From NCBI GenBank assembly GCA_945928575.1, contig CAMENP010000021.1:1-42656 (forward strand): 42,656 nt of DNA, written 5' to 3'. How positions within the stretch are numbered: the first letter of the stretch is position 1; every line of letters begins with the position of its first letter. This document shows, in pieces, positions 17,377 through 25,953 of this stretch. Under the pieces are notes generated by a model. That model did no database searches. It had not been told where the DNA came from and worked only from the letters and a program-made list of their open reading frames with translations. A program made the position numbers and the translations under genes. Origin of the DNA: an uncultured Butyrivibrio sp. GTDB taxonomy: Bacteria > Bacillota > Clostridia > Lachnospirales > Lachnospiraceae.

Positions 17377-18293
17377 TATGAACGGTCCTCCTTCTCAAAT
17401 ATTTCAGAATTAAAAACATATCCGAGCGTTTCCATCTCATATGTAAAAACTTCCTCAAGAGTAAGGGGCAGAATATCAAGAATTGCCGGTTTCATAGCTC
17501 TTAAATGCTCTGCCACCGCTTCTTTATCGCCTCTCATTATAATATTAGATACTGAACCGTGTTTAGAAAAATGTAATATATCAAATCCTTCAAACATCTT
17601 CCGGTCATATTTTTCCACAAATGCAATCTGTATCTTAAAGAGAGATGTTTTAAGATCAAGTATGTCACTTTCAAGTACAAGACCACCCTTATGAAGCAGT
17701 GCGAGCTGGTCACAGGTATCCTCAAGTTCCCTGAGCGAATGTGATGTCATTATCACAGTCATATTATTCTCTTCAACATCCTGACATATCACGTTCTTAA
17801 CAAGATTTCTCATGACCGGATCCAGTCCGTCAAATGTCTCATCCAGTAAAAGATACTGAGGTCGTGAGCTTACTGCCAGAATTATAGCAGCCTGCCTCTT
17901 CATACCTTTTGAAAATGTACTCACGGACTTATTGATATCAAGCTTAAACGTCTCGCTTAATGAACGGAATCTGTCCATATCGAAATTACTGTATACGCAA
18001 TTATAGAATCCTGCCATTCTCTTCATTGACGAATTATTGACAAAATACAGATCATCCGGAACAAATGCAAGCTTATTCTTGACCTCCGGATGCTCATATA
18101 CCGGGATGCCGTCAATATATACATTTCCTTTATCCGGCTTATATATTCCTGTAAGAAGTCGTAAAAATGTGGACTTTCCCGAACCGTTGGAACCGACCAT
18201 TCCATATATGCACCCGTCCTGTATGCTGCATGTTACATTATCAACAGCATTATATCCGTCAAATGTCTTGGCAAGACCTTCTACATTAATCAT
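17376..18293 (-). CDS. ABC transporter ATP-binding protein (YtrB-like)
   Basis: The 305-residue ATPase powers the neighbouring permease. Walker A is GSNGSGKST (about residues 36-44), the signature loop is degenerate (STFSKGMKRQ), Walker B is YLLLDETFDGLD, and the switch His lies in MTSHSLRELE. The FSKGM variant of LSGGQ is typical of YtrB-type ATPases. The C-terminal 90 residues are an accessory domain. I chose the ATG at 18293 (MINVEGLAKTF), which overlaps the gntR stop by 8 bases and has GGGAGGAGG upstream, over the frame start at 18326. Confidence 0.9.
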   Translation of the reverse strand: MINVEGLAKTFDGYNAVDNVTCSIQDGCIYGMVGSNGSGKSTFLRLLTGIYKPDKGNVYIDGIPVYEHPEVKNKLAFVPDDLYFVNNSSMKRMAGFYNCVYSNFDMDRFRSLSETFKLDINKSVSTFSKGMKRQAAIILAVSSRPQYLLLDETFDGLDPVMRNLVKNVICQDVEENNMTVIMTSHSLRELEDTCDQLALLHKGGLVLESDILDLKTSLFKIQIAFVEKYDRKMFEGFDILHFSKHGSVSNIIMRGDKEAVAEHLRAMKPAILDILPLTLEEVFTYEMETLGYVFNSEIFEKEDRS

Positions 18294-18669
18294 TATGACC
18301 GGCCTCCTCCCTATACACTTCTTCAACTACATTTATTATTTCGGACTGACTTATCCCTGCCATCTTCATCTCACGAAGTTCATCACGTATCTTGCCGAGG
18401 CTGTTACGTTTGGCCATCGTCAACGCATCCTTTGCTTTTTCCGATACAAAAGAACCTTTACCGGGAACAGAGAATATCAGTCCTCTTCTGTCGAGTTCGG
18501 CAACTGCCTTCTGAATTGTATTCGGATTAACCGACAATTCAACGGACATACTGCGAACAGACGGAATCTTATCGCCTGCGCACAAAATGCCCGCAAGGAT
18601 AAACTTTTCCGTCTGTTCAACAATCTGTTCATATACCGGTATTCTCGACATTACATCTATCTGATACAT
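18286..18669 (-). CDS. GntR-family repressor, YtrA subfamily
   Basis: The 127-residue protein has a winged helix of GntR type (YEQIVEQTEKFILAG, then GDKIPSVRSMSVELSVNPNTIQKA at about 31-54) and a short two-helix C-terminal dimerisation tail. This is the layout of the YtrA subfamily, which lacks a large effector domain. I placed the start at 18669, with GGGAG eight bases upstream; the open frame reaches 18771 but runs through the promoter and operator. It heads an operon with the ABC ATPase and permease. A perfect inverted repeat between the promoter and the start codon fits autoregulation. Confidence 0.93.
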   Translation of the reverse strand: MYQIDVMSRIPVYEQIVEQTEKFILAGILCAGDKIPSVRSMSVELSVNPNTIQKAVAELDRRGLIFSVPGKGSFVSEKAKDALTMAKRNSLGKIRDELREMKMAGISQSEIINVVEEVYREEAGHND

Positions 18670-18706
18670 CCGTCTACTCCCAATTCCTATATTTAAAAGC
18701 GCCAAC

Positions 18707-18727
18707 TGTACTACGTCAACTAGTACA
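18707..18727. promoter_or_regulatory. YtrA-type operator, perfect inverted repeat
   Basis: TGTACTA (18707-18713) and TAGTACA (18721-18727) form perfect 7-bp arms around a 7-base spacer. The repeat lies just downstream of the -10 box and upstream of the gntR ribosome binding site, a position where a bound dimer would block transcription. GTAC-containing dyads of this kind are the known type of site for YtrA-like regulators. Confidence 0.8.
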
Positions 18728-18739
18728 CCTGACAACGAT

Positions 18740-18768
18740 AATATATCACGGGAATATACCAATGTCAA
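18740..18768 (-). promoter_or_regulatory. Sigma-A-type promoter of the YtrA/ABC operon
   Basis: The minus strand has a consensus -35 TTGACA (18763-18768), a 17-base spacer and TATATT (18740-18745) as -10. It lies right after the end of the TldE gene, so it starts a new transcript. The predicted start is near 18733, six bases before the operator. Confidence 0.85.
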
Positions 18769-18777
18769 CAATTATTT

Positions 18778-20025
18778 TTATCGTTCTATTCTTACCATGG
18801 CCGGTCCCGAATATGCTGCTTCATTATATCCGGTGGCAGAAAAAATCATATTTTTCTGGGCGTCAAACATGTTTTTACTCACACTTTGTCCGGTAACCGG
18901 GGTTACCTTGCCGTTTTCACACAGATATGCCAGCCTGAATTCACCGCCGAAACTTCCATCCATCGCATCCATCTGAAAATCAGAGAAACTTTTTACCATA
19001 ATGTAAGGCTCTTTTAATACTTCTTCATCGGTGCCACGGTTATTACATCTGATACGATTATATTCACCTATGGATTCTATGCCAAGATATGATGAATACG
19101 CCTGATTACCATGCAATGTCTTTATAATTCCGTTTTCAATAAGAGTATGATCATCTTTCTCAATGCCCTCACTGCTGTACGGAACATCCGCAATAATGTC
19201 TATGCTGGCCTTGTCACCGGCTGCATCCGGACATACATCCTTTCCGCATTCATAATCGGAATATCCCGGATAAATATAAGAAGCATTACATCTCTCGGTA
19301 TAGAAAGCAAGGAACTCGCCCACTGTTTCGTCGCAGAGTACCAATGGATATGTGCTTAAATCCTCCGGTGCCTTCACAGCAATCGCCCTGTCTTTTACCG
19401 ATTGTATCGCATCCTCGCATTTACGCCTCAGCGCCTCTTCATCAGGTCTGTCATATTCAAACTGCTTAATCAGCTCAACGTCATTGCCTTTTAACCTGCT
19501 TTGGACAACAAATTCTCCTTTAACACTCTCTTTAACATATTTCACATCAACACCGTTACTGTTGGTAATATGAACTGTATTTCTGAGTGCAAATATTTCA
19601 GCCGAATTAATCCAGGCATCCTCATCAATATCTGCCAGATAAAGGGCTTTCGCCATTTTCACTGCCGTTATATTAAGGCTTCTTATCTCATCGGGATAAT
19701 CTTCACATTCTCCGCTGCCCGCCGGAAGCTCATAATACGGGTTATCTGCATAAAGAGCTGACTTATATGCTTTTCTTATCAGTTTTTGCATAGTTTCATC
19801 ATCCATTTCACTGTACAAAAACACATCAACCGAGCCGAGACAAAGCTTTCCTTCCTTATTAAATTCACGGTACAGCGTGAGTTTTACATCTCTCGTATCC
19901 TTGCCGCGCATCAGATCCGCTTTCTTCTTTACGAAAAAAAGTTCTGCACTCTCACGGCGTTCTTCATAAATACAATATTTATCTATCTTCTCCGATTGGA
20001 GAATCTTAACTATTCTGTCTGTCAT
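18778..20025 (-). CDS. TldE/PmbA-like subunit of a TldD/TldE protease
   Basis: The 415-residue protein belongs to the TldD/PmbA family but lacks the HExxxH zinc motif. It fits the TldE role, the non-catalytic partner in the heterodimer described for the Escherichia coli pair. The C-terminal part shows family-like sequence such as NRGTDEEVLKEPYIMVKSF and GGEFRLAYLCENGKVTPVTG. The AGGAGG before its ATG is excellent, and it starts 10 bases after the tldD stop, so the pair is made together. Known TldD/E enzymes trim peptides, for example in microcin B17 maturation. The substrate here is unknown, and no peptide precursor gene was found nearby. Confidence 0.85.
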   Translation of the reverse strand: MTDRIVKILQSEKIDKYCIYEERRESAELFFVKKKADLMRGKDTRDVKLTLYREFNKEGKLCLGSVDVFLYSEMDDETMQKLIRKAYKSALYADNPYYELPAGSGECEDYPDEIRSLNITAVKMAKALYLADIDEDAWINSAEIFALRNTVHITNSNGVDVKYVKESVKGEFVVQSRLKGNDVELIKQFEYDRPDEEALRRKCEDAIQSVKDRAIAVKAPEDLSTYPLVLCDETVGEFLAFYTERCNASYIYPGYSDYECGKDVCPDAAGDKASIDIIADVPYSSEGIEKDDHTLIENGIIKTLHGNQAYSSYLGIESIGEYNRIRCNNRGTDEEVLKEPYIMVKSFSDFQMDAMDGSFGGEFRLAYLCENGKVTPVTGQSVSKNMFDAQKNMIFSATGYNEAAYSGPAMVRIER

Positions 20026-20035
20026 AATTATCCTC

Positions 20036-21436
20036 CTATCCGAGTTTAATTCTTGCTTTAATATAAGGGCCTCCGTCTGATACCTTAACCCATTCTTTAT
20101 ATCCTTTGCCGCAGAAACCGCTTCCGCAAAGTTCGGTCACCGGTGACATCATAGTTATTGACTTAAGCAGATCCGGAACGTAACCGCTCAAAACAATCGG
20201 TGAATATATGACGCCTGTAAACTGTCCATCCACAATTTCTCTTGCCATATTAACCATACACTGTATTCCCCAGTTTTTCGGATCTTCCATTCCGCATGTG
20301 GCATTTTCCAGCAGAAATCCGTATTTTATCGATGCGATCATATCATCAAGGCTGTCTTTTCCGCCCTCAAAAAAAGTGTTGGTCATTCTCGTATATGCCT
20401 TGCGCTCATAGCTTTCACGTCGTCCGTTTCCTGTTGGCGCCACTTTCAGAGCCATTGCGGACTGCGTATCGCATATTCCTTTCTTGAGGATACCATGATC
20501 TATTATAACAGTGTCCTGACCCGGCGTTCCCTCGTCATCAAAATCATAACTTGCTACTTCTATTGCTGACTTCGCTCCGTCATGCATGGTCACAAGTTCC
20601 GATGCAACCTGTTTGCCTATATAATTCACGGCAAGCGCCCTGTCCTTATAGAACATATCCATCTCTACGCCATGTCCGAAAGCTTCATGAGCTATCATAC
20701 CGGTAACCTCAGGCGTACATATGCAGTCGTACTCGCCCGGCTTTATCGTCTTCGTATCAAGAAGCTCTATCGCACCTTTAACCGCATCCGCAAGTCCGTC
20801 TTCCATTTTATCCAGAACACTTATTCCGTCACGGTTACTGTAAGCTTTGTAATAAGACCTTACAGCCTCTCCGCTCTTTGCCATTATAAAATAATTTCCT
20901 GTCATCCAGAGGACTTTCTCTTTAAGCTCCCTTGATTTGGAAAGAAAATACTTCGTGTATATCTGATATTGTGCCCCCGCCTGACAGTCAAGAACCCTCT
21001 CATCCATCGCAAGCGCATGTTCCCTTACTGCGCGCAGCTTGTCAACAATGACACTGTCATCGCATTCGTCCGGGTTACCATGCATCTCATTTTCGCTGAA
21101 ACTCCGTATAGGCTCTTCTTTGGGAACATCATATGAAACAACCTCTATTCCTTCTTTGTCAAGAAGTTCCTCCATCTCATATACCCTGTCGACTTCGGTA
21201 ATTATTTCTTCTATATTATTCTCTGTCAGCTCTCCGAATGAGTATTCGGCAAATGCATGACCGTTATGAACTTTAATAACGTATCCGCACCCACTTAAAA
21301 GGCCTGACATCGCACATGCGACACCACGCTTTGAAACGGAATACCTCTTACCTCTGACATCGCTTGCCAGAATGGATGCATATTCATATCGTTCCCAAAG
21401 CTTCTCCATAAGTTTTTTTATAAGTTTTTCTTTCAT
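20036..21436 (-). CDS. tldD: TldD-like zinc metalloprotease subunit
   Basis: The 466-residue protein carries the TldD zinc motif HEAFGH (HExxxH, about residues 250-255, followed by GVE). Near the C terminus a Cys sits in LCGSGFCGKG, where TldD has its third metal ligand. It therefore looks like the catalytic member of a TldD/TldE pair, a cytoplasmic peptidase acting on unfolded peptides. The ATG overlaps the stop of the HAD gene as ATGA. The length and domain arrangement are normal. The neighbouring ABC exporter and NatAB-like transporter suggest that a processed and exported peptide is possible, but this is speculative. Confidence 0.9.
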   Translation of the reverse strand: MKEKLIKKLMEKLWERYEYASILASDVRGKRYSVSKRGVACAMSGLLSGCGYVIKVHNGHAFAEYSFGELTENNIEEIITEVDRVYEMEELLDKEGIEVVSYDVPKEEPIRSFSENEMHGNPDECDDSVIVDKLRAVREHALAMDERVLDCQAGAQYQIYTKYFLSKSRELKEKVLWMTGNYFIMAKSGEAVRSYYKAYSNRDGISVLDKMEDGLADAVKGAIELLDTKTIKPGEYDCICTPEVTGMIAHEAFGHGVEMDMFYKDRALAVNYIGKQVASELVTMHDGAKSAIEVASYDFDDEGTPGQDTVIIDHGILKKGICDTQSAMALKVAPTGNGRRESYERKAYTRMTNTFFEGGKDSLDDMIASIKYGFLLENATCGMEDPKNWGIQCMVNMAREIVDGQFTGVIYSPIVLSGYVPDLLKSITMMSPVTELCGSGFCGKGYKEWVKVSDGGPYIKARIKLG

Positions 21437-22089
21437 AATCCCTGCTCTTTCTTAAGATAATCCCTGAAATCAAGGAGTGAATCAAATTTACGATATACTT
21501 TCGGGGCAATTTCATCGTTATACGGAAGCATATCCGGAACCATAATCGGCTTTAATCCTGCATTATATGCCGATATCAGGCCATTATATGAATCCTCCAC
21601 GGCATAACACTCACCGGGTTTAGTCCCGAGCAGTTCGCACGCCTTAAGATATATATCCGGAGCCGGCTTGCTTTTTTCAATCATGTCACCGCCCACAATC
21701 ACGTCAAAATATTTCACCATATCATGCTGTTTCAGATGTTTTTCAACTATATGGCGCCTTGACGAAGATGCTATCGCAACTTTTCCGCCGCTGCTTTTAA
21801 GATACTCAAGCAGCTCGATAGTTCCTTTCTTAAGAGGAACACCATTCTGCTCGACATATTCGGCAAAAAGCTTATCCTTAAGTGCATAAAATTCCTCACA
21901 CGGGAAATCCGGTCCATAGAAATCATATAATACACTGTATTGGTATTTGCGGTTGGTTCCAATACACTTATCCGCCGGTTCCGTAATATCGGACAGTCCC
22001 AGTCTGTCAGCCACCACAAACCACGTCTTATAGTATATCCTCTGCGTATCAAACAATACGCCATCCATATCAAAAACAACATTTGCCAT
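21433..22089 (-). CDS. HAD-IA hydrolase, beta-phosphoglucomutase-like
   Basis: The 218-residue cytoplasmic protein has all four HAD motifs: FDMDGVLFD (residues 6-14, nucleophile Asp), IASSSRRH, the Lys in EKSKPAPD, and AVEDSYNG. A helical cap lies between motifs I and II. This pattern fits sugar-phosphate phosphatases and phosphomutases; the substrate cannot be read. It starts 15 bases after the ABC exporter with AGGAAA upstream and overlaps tldD by 4 bases, which places it in the middle of the operon. Confidence 0.88.
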   Translation of the reverse strand: MANVVFDMDGVLFDTQRIYYKTWFVVADRLGLSDITEPADKCIGTNRKYQYSVLYDFYGPDFPCEEFYALKDKLFAEYVEQNGVPLKKGTIELLEYLKSSGGKVAIASSSRRHIVEKHLKQHDMVKYFDVIVGGDMIEKSKPAPDIYLKACELLGTKPGECYAVEDSYNGLISAYNAGLKPIMVPDMLPYNDEIAPKVYRKFDSLLDFRDYLKKEQGL

Positions 22090-22103
22090 TATAATTTCCT
22101 CGC

Positions 22104-23921
22104 TTATTCAACCTGAAGCTTTCTAAGTTCGTAAAATTCTCCCTTTGCTTCCATTAATTCATCATATGTACCGTATTCCGCTACTTTTCCTTCGGAAATT
22201 ACGGCAATCTTATCTGCGTTACGTATAGTTGACAACCTGTGTGCAACAATGAACGTCGTTCGCTCCGATTTAAGATTGTCAAGTGCTTTCTGTATCTCCC
22301 GTTCGGAAATACTGTCAAGCGCCGACGTTGCTTCATCCAGAACTATTATCTTCGGGTCACGCATAAGCGCTCTTGCAATAGAAATACGCTGTCTCTGGCC
22401 TCCGCTTAAACCGCCTCCGTGCTCGCCAACCTCACTGTCAACGCCTTTTGGCAGACCGTCAATAAATTCGGTCAGGTTCGCGGCCTTAATAACCTCACGA
22501 AGCTTATTTTCATCAACATTTTTGATTCCGTATGTAATATTCTCTCTTATGGTTCCCGAGAAAAGAATGCTGTTCTGCGGAACAACCGCTATATGCTTAC
22601 GATAACTTCTTAAATTAATATCATTAAGATTATGTCCGTCTATGTCTATCTCTCCGGAATCCGGTTTCATAAACCCGATAATGAGATTCAATATAGTGGT
22701 CTTGCCGGCACCCGATTCCCCGACAAATGCAACAGTTTCTCCAGGGTTTACGTGAAGATTGAATCCGTTGAGGACTTTTTTACCATCATCCTTATATGCA
22801 AATTCCACATTTTTGAAGTCAAATTCACCTACCACTTCTTTAATCTTTAGCTTGGAAGAATTGTCCTCTATGTCATTGGTCATAAGCACTTCACCAACAG
22901 AAGTGACAGATTCAAATCCTTTGGAAATGATCGGAAGCAGGTTAAGGAACTGCGTTATCTGTCCTATTATATTGCCGAAATATGTCTGGTAAAGAGTTAT
23001 GTCGCCGACCTTAATCGTCCCACGATATGCCAGATATCCCGTAAAACCGAGGCACAACACCTGAAATGCCTGAAAAACACACCAACCTACCGCGCCAAAA
23101 TTAGCCTGTATGATATCCAATTTATATCCGCTTTTGGCCACATGCAACAGCTGTCCTTCCATGCGTCCGATTTCTTCATTCTCCAGTGCATGTGCCCTGG
23201 TGACAGGAATCATCTCAACCATTTCCATTACTTTAGCGGATGTTTCCTCCATCTCACGTCTGAAATCCGCATTGCTTGTCCTTATGCGTTTTCTGAATGT
23301 AACCATTGTAAGTGCTGCCGCCGGTGCACATAGTACAAAAAATATAAGCACAAGAGCACTTTTTGTTCCGGTAACCGTAACGGCAACAATAACATTTAAT
23401 GCAATAGTCATCATGTTTACAAAAAGCTGCTGCGATAATGTTTCTATTGCCTCAACGTCTCTCATTACTTTGGACTGGAGTCTGCCGGACTGCATCTGTG
23501 TATGATATGATATCGACAGCTGCTGCAGCTTACGCACAAGCGCACCTCGTAATCCGGCCTCGGCAGATCTGGTGGCCTGGCTTCTGCATTTGGTAAACAA
23601 ATAATTCATCGGATAATTAATTCCTATCAATGCCAGAATTACCAGAATGTTTATCAAAATCGTTTTAACCGTTCCGTCCTGCTGTCCCGATGCAATATTT
23701 ATTACATTGGCAGTCACAATCGGAAGTACCCATACACAACTGTGCTTAAGCACGAAAAATACTGCGGCAAGACCGAACTTGTGATAGCTGCCCTTATATA
23801 ATCCAAGCACTACTTTTAATGGTTTGCCCTGATTTTTCTCGTAACACTCTATATAATTTTCTTCGAGTTTCGAAAAATTTTCGTTAAAGCTTCCGTCAGT
23901 TATATCTGATTTACTTTTCAT
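22104..23921 (-). CDS. Type I ABC exporter (fused membrane and ATPase domains)
   Basis: The 605-residue protein has six membrane helices between about residues 50 and 325 and a C-terminal nucleotide-binding domain. Walker A is VGESGAGKTT, the signature is LSGGQRQRISIARAL, and Walker B is IIVLDEATSALD, followed by the switch His in VAHRLST. It would work as a homodimer, or with another half-transporter, to export lipids, drugs or peptides. The start is placed at 23921, with AAGGA ten bases upstream. An upstream in-frame ATG at 23942 overlaps the preceding stop but has no ribosome binding site. No peptidase C39 domain is present, so it is not a bacteriocin-processing exporter of that class. Confidence 0.9.
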   Translation of the reverse strand: MKSKSDITDGSFNENFSKLEENYIECYEKNQGKPLKVVLGLYKGSYHKFGLAAVFFVLKHSCVWVLPIVTANVINIASGQQDGTVKTILINILVILALIGINYPMNYLFTKCRSQATRSAEAGLRGALVRKLQQLSISYHTQMQSGRLQSKVMRDVEAIETLSQQLFVNMMTIALNVIVAVTVTGTKSALVLIFFVLCAPAAALTMVTFRKRIRTSNADFRREMEETSAKVMEMVEMIPVTRAHALENEEIGRMEGQLLHVAKSGYKLDIIQANFGAVGWCVFQAFQVLCLGFTGYLAYRGTIKVGDITLYQTYFGNIIGQITQFLNLLPIISKGFESVTSVGEVLMTNDIEDNSSKLKIKEVVGEFDFKNVEFAYKDDGKKVLNGFNLHVNPGETVAFVGESGAGKTTILNLIIGFMKPDSGEIDIDGHNLNDINLRSYRKHIAVVPQNSILFSGTIRENITYGIKNVDENKLREVIKAANLTEFIDGLPKGVDSEVGEHGGGLSGGQRQRISIARALMRDPKIIVLDEATSALDSISEREIQKALDNLKSERTTFIVAHRLSTIRNADKIAVISEGKVAEYGTYDELMEAKGEFYELRKLQVE

Positions 23922-23934
23922 GGTATATAAATCC

Positions 23935-25152
23935 TTATGCATTAAACATTATTTTTTCGCTCTTAAATGCTTTGGCGGTAAGCGCAATAAGCACTCCGGC
24001 AAATGCGTATGTAACTATTGCAGCCATAGCAAACTCTGCCGTTGTAATTTCTCCGGTAAATATTCCGCGGAATGCCGCTGATGAGTTAAACACGGGTATA
24101 AGATAGCTTGCCATGCTGTCTGTATTGGATGTGTACATTGTGATCATTCCAACTACAATAACAATCATATATACCGGCATAATATATGTCTGCGCTTCTT
24201 TGATATTCTTAGAGAGCACAGAGACTATCCCGATTATTGACACGTACATAAGAACAATTCCTATTATTATGATTATAAATTCCACAACCTGTGTTCCTGT
24301 GAAGGAAATCGATAATCCACTTAACACGTCGGATGTTCCTAACTGTTTCATTCCTATCGGCAATGCCACCAGCATTCCGACGAGGTATACAACTGCCGAC
24401 ATTACAGAAAGAACACCCAGAGCCACAAGTTTACCCATAACAATATGCACACGTTTTACCGGTGTAAGAAGAAGACTTGCAAGTGTTCCTCTCTCTTTCT
24501 CGCCGGCAATTGAATCCACACCAAAGCTCATCGCTCCCGCAAATATCATCATAGTTATGAAATAAGGTACAAATGCGCCCAACATTTTACCTGTGGCTTT
24601 ACTACCATCCACAACTTCCGAATCCGGATTGTCGGAATCTACGGTAAAGGCAAGTGTCTTGTCTATACTTCCATATCGTTGCGTAAGGAGTGACTGTCTG
24701 TAACTTTCAAGATAAGTACCGGTAAATCTCGTCCTTGCCTCAGAAGAATAATCCTCACTCGGATTATAAAATGTCTTAATCTGCGGTACTGCTGCATTCT
24801 CGTAATTCTGTACATCATCGGTAAACTTATCAGGAAATACAACCAGAAGATCCACATCTCCGCTGAGAATTTTATCTTTAACTGCATTTATATCAGCATC
24901 TTTGCCGATAAATGTGACATTTACATCACCGGCCTGTTTAATACTGTCCGCAAAATCCTGCGGTGCATCCTGCACATATATCTCTGATATATGTTTATCA
25001 ATATCATCTTCCATATTGGATATCAATCCGAATATTAACAGAAAAATTCCGGCCATAACTATTACAGGCAGTATAAACATTGAAAAAATAAGTTTCTTAT
25101 CTTTAAACACACGGGTAAACTCCTTACCCATAATTGTCCTGAATCCGTTCAT
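23935..25152 (-). CDS. ABC-2-type permease, NatB-like
   Basis: The 405-residue membrane protein has one N-terminal helix (about 19-43), a large extracytoplasmic loop (about 45-200) and five more helices to the C terminus. The conserved cytoplasmic stretch DSIAGEKERGTLASLLLTPV lies before the third helix. This is the layout of NatB and related ABC-2 permeases, which pair with the ATPase encoded just upstream; NatAB of Bacillus exports sodium. The substrate here is not shown by the sequence. Its ATG overlaps the ATPase stop as TAATG. Confidence 0.88.
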   Translation of the reverse strand: MNGFRTIMGKEFTRVFKDKKLIFSMFILPVIVMAGIFLLIFGLISNMEDDIDKHISEIYVQDAPQDFADSIKQAGDVNVTFIGKDADINAVKDKILSGDVDLLVVFPDKFTDDVQNYENAAVPQIKTFYNPSEDYSSEARTRFTGTYLESYRQSLLTQRYGSIDKTLAFTVDSDNPDSEVVDGSKATGKMLGAFVPYFITMMIFAGAMSFGVDSIAGEKERGTLASLLLTPVKRVHIVMGKLVALGVLSVMSAVVYLVGMLVALPIGMKQLGTSDVLSGLSISFTGTQVVEFIIIIIGIVLMYVSIIGIVSVLSKNIKEAQTYIMPVYMIVIVVGMITMYTSNTDSMASYLIPVFNSSAAFRGIFTGEITTAEFAMAAIVTYAFAGVLIALTAKAFKSEKIMFNA

Positions 25153-25928
25153 TACAGCACCTCCTTATGGTTTGCCTTATACATCTCGAAGAACGCATCT
25201 TCAAGGTTATCCGTATTATACATGGCATATATCTCGGGAAGTGTTGCATCACACACCTTATGACCGTCAATTATAACACCGACTCTGTCGCAAAGTTTTT
25301 CTGCCTCACTCATAATATGAGTCGAAATGATGACGAGCTTTCCTTCATCGCGAAGTTTCTTAAGATAATCCGTAACAAGTCTTGCCGTTACGATGTCAAG
25401 ACCTGATGTAGGTTCATCAAATATTACGATTGGCGGGTTATGTACAAGACTTACGGCAATCGCTGCTTTCTGTTTCATACCTGTTGACAGTTCTTCGATT
25501 TTTTTGTCCGCAAATCCATCGATTCCGAAATACGAAAAAAGTTCTTCACGTCTTGCATCCAATTCATTTTCAGGCACATTATGTAGCTTACCGAAAAATT
25601 CAAACATGTACTTTACGGTAAACTGGGCATCCAGCTTGATTTCATTTGTAAGAAAACCTATTCTCTTACGTACCTCATCAGGCTCTTTCACTGTATCAAA
25701 TCCGTCAACACTTATATGTCCCTCTGTAGGATTAAGAAGTGTGGCCAGGCAGCGTAACGTCGTGGTTTTTCCGGCACCATTCGGTCCTAAAAGGCCATAA
25801 ATTTGTCCTTCTTCTGCCTTAAGTGACACATTCTTAACTGCAATTTTCTCGGTATTTTTGGTTTTTTCTTTCTGCATCTGTCTCTTACTCAATTTATAAA
25901 CCTTGGTAAGATTGCTGATTTCAATCAT
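25152..25928 (-). CDS. ABC transporter ATP-binding protein, NatA-like
   Basis: The 258-residue ATPase shows Walker A GLLGPNGAGKTT (about 44-55), signature LSTGMKQKAA, Walker B PIVIFDEPTSGLD and switch His in ISTHIMSEAE. It is the partner of the NatB-like permease. GAGGAGG precedes its ATG by six bases. The gene starts 25 bases after the glycoside hydrolase stop with no visible terminator, so read-through from that gene is likely. Confidence 0.9.
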   Translation of the reverse strand: MIEISNLTKVYKLSKRQMQKEKTKNTEKIAVKNVSLKAEEGQIYGLLGPNGAGKTTTLRCLATLLNPTEGHISVDGFDTVKEPDEVRKRIGFLTNEIKLDAQFTVKYMFEFFGKLHNVPENELDARREELFSYFGIDGFADKKIEELSTGMKQKAAIAVSLVHNPPIVIFDEPTSGLDIVTARLVTDYLKKLRDEGKLVIISTHIMSEAEKLCDRVGVIIDGHKVCDATLPEIYAMYNTDNLEDAFFEMYKANHKEVL

Positions 25929-25953
25929 GGCAGCCTCCTCATATTTTAAAAGC

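Noticed and set aside
18037-18696. Plus-strand open frame of 219 codons across the gntR and ABC ATPase genes
   Set aside because: It covers two well-identified minus-strand genes and shows no domain of its own.
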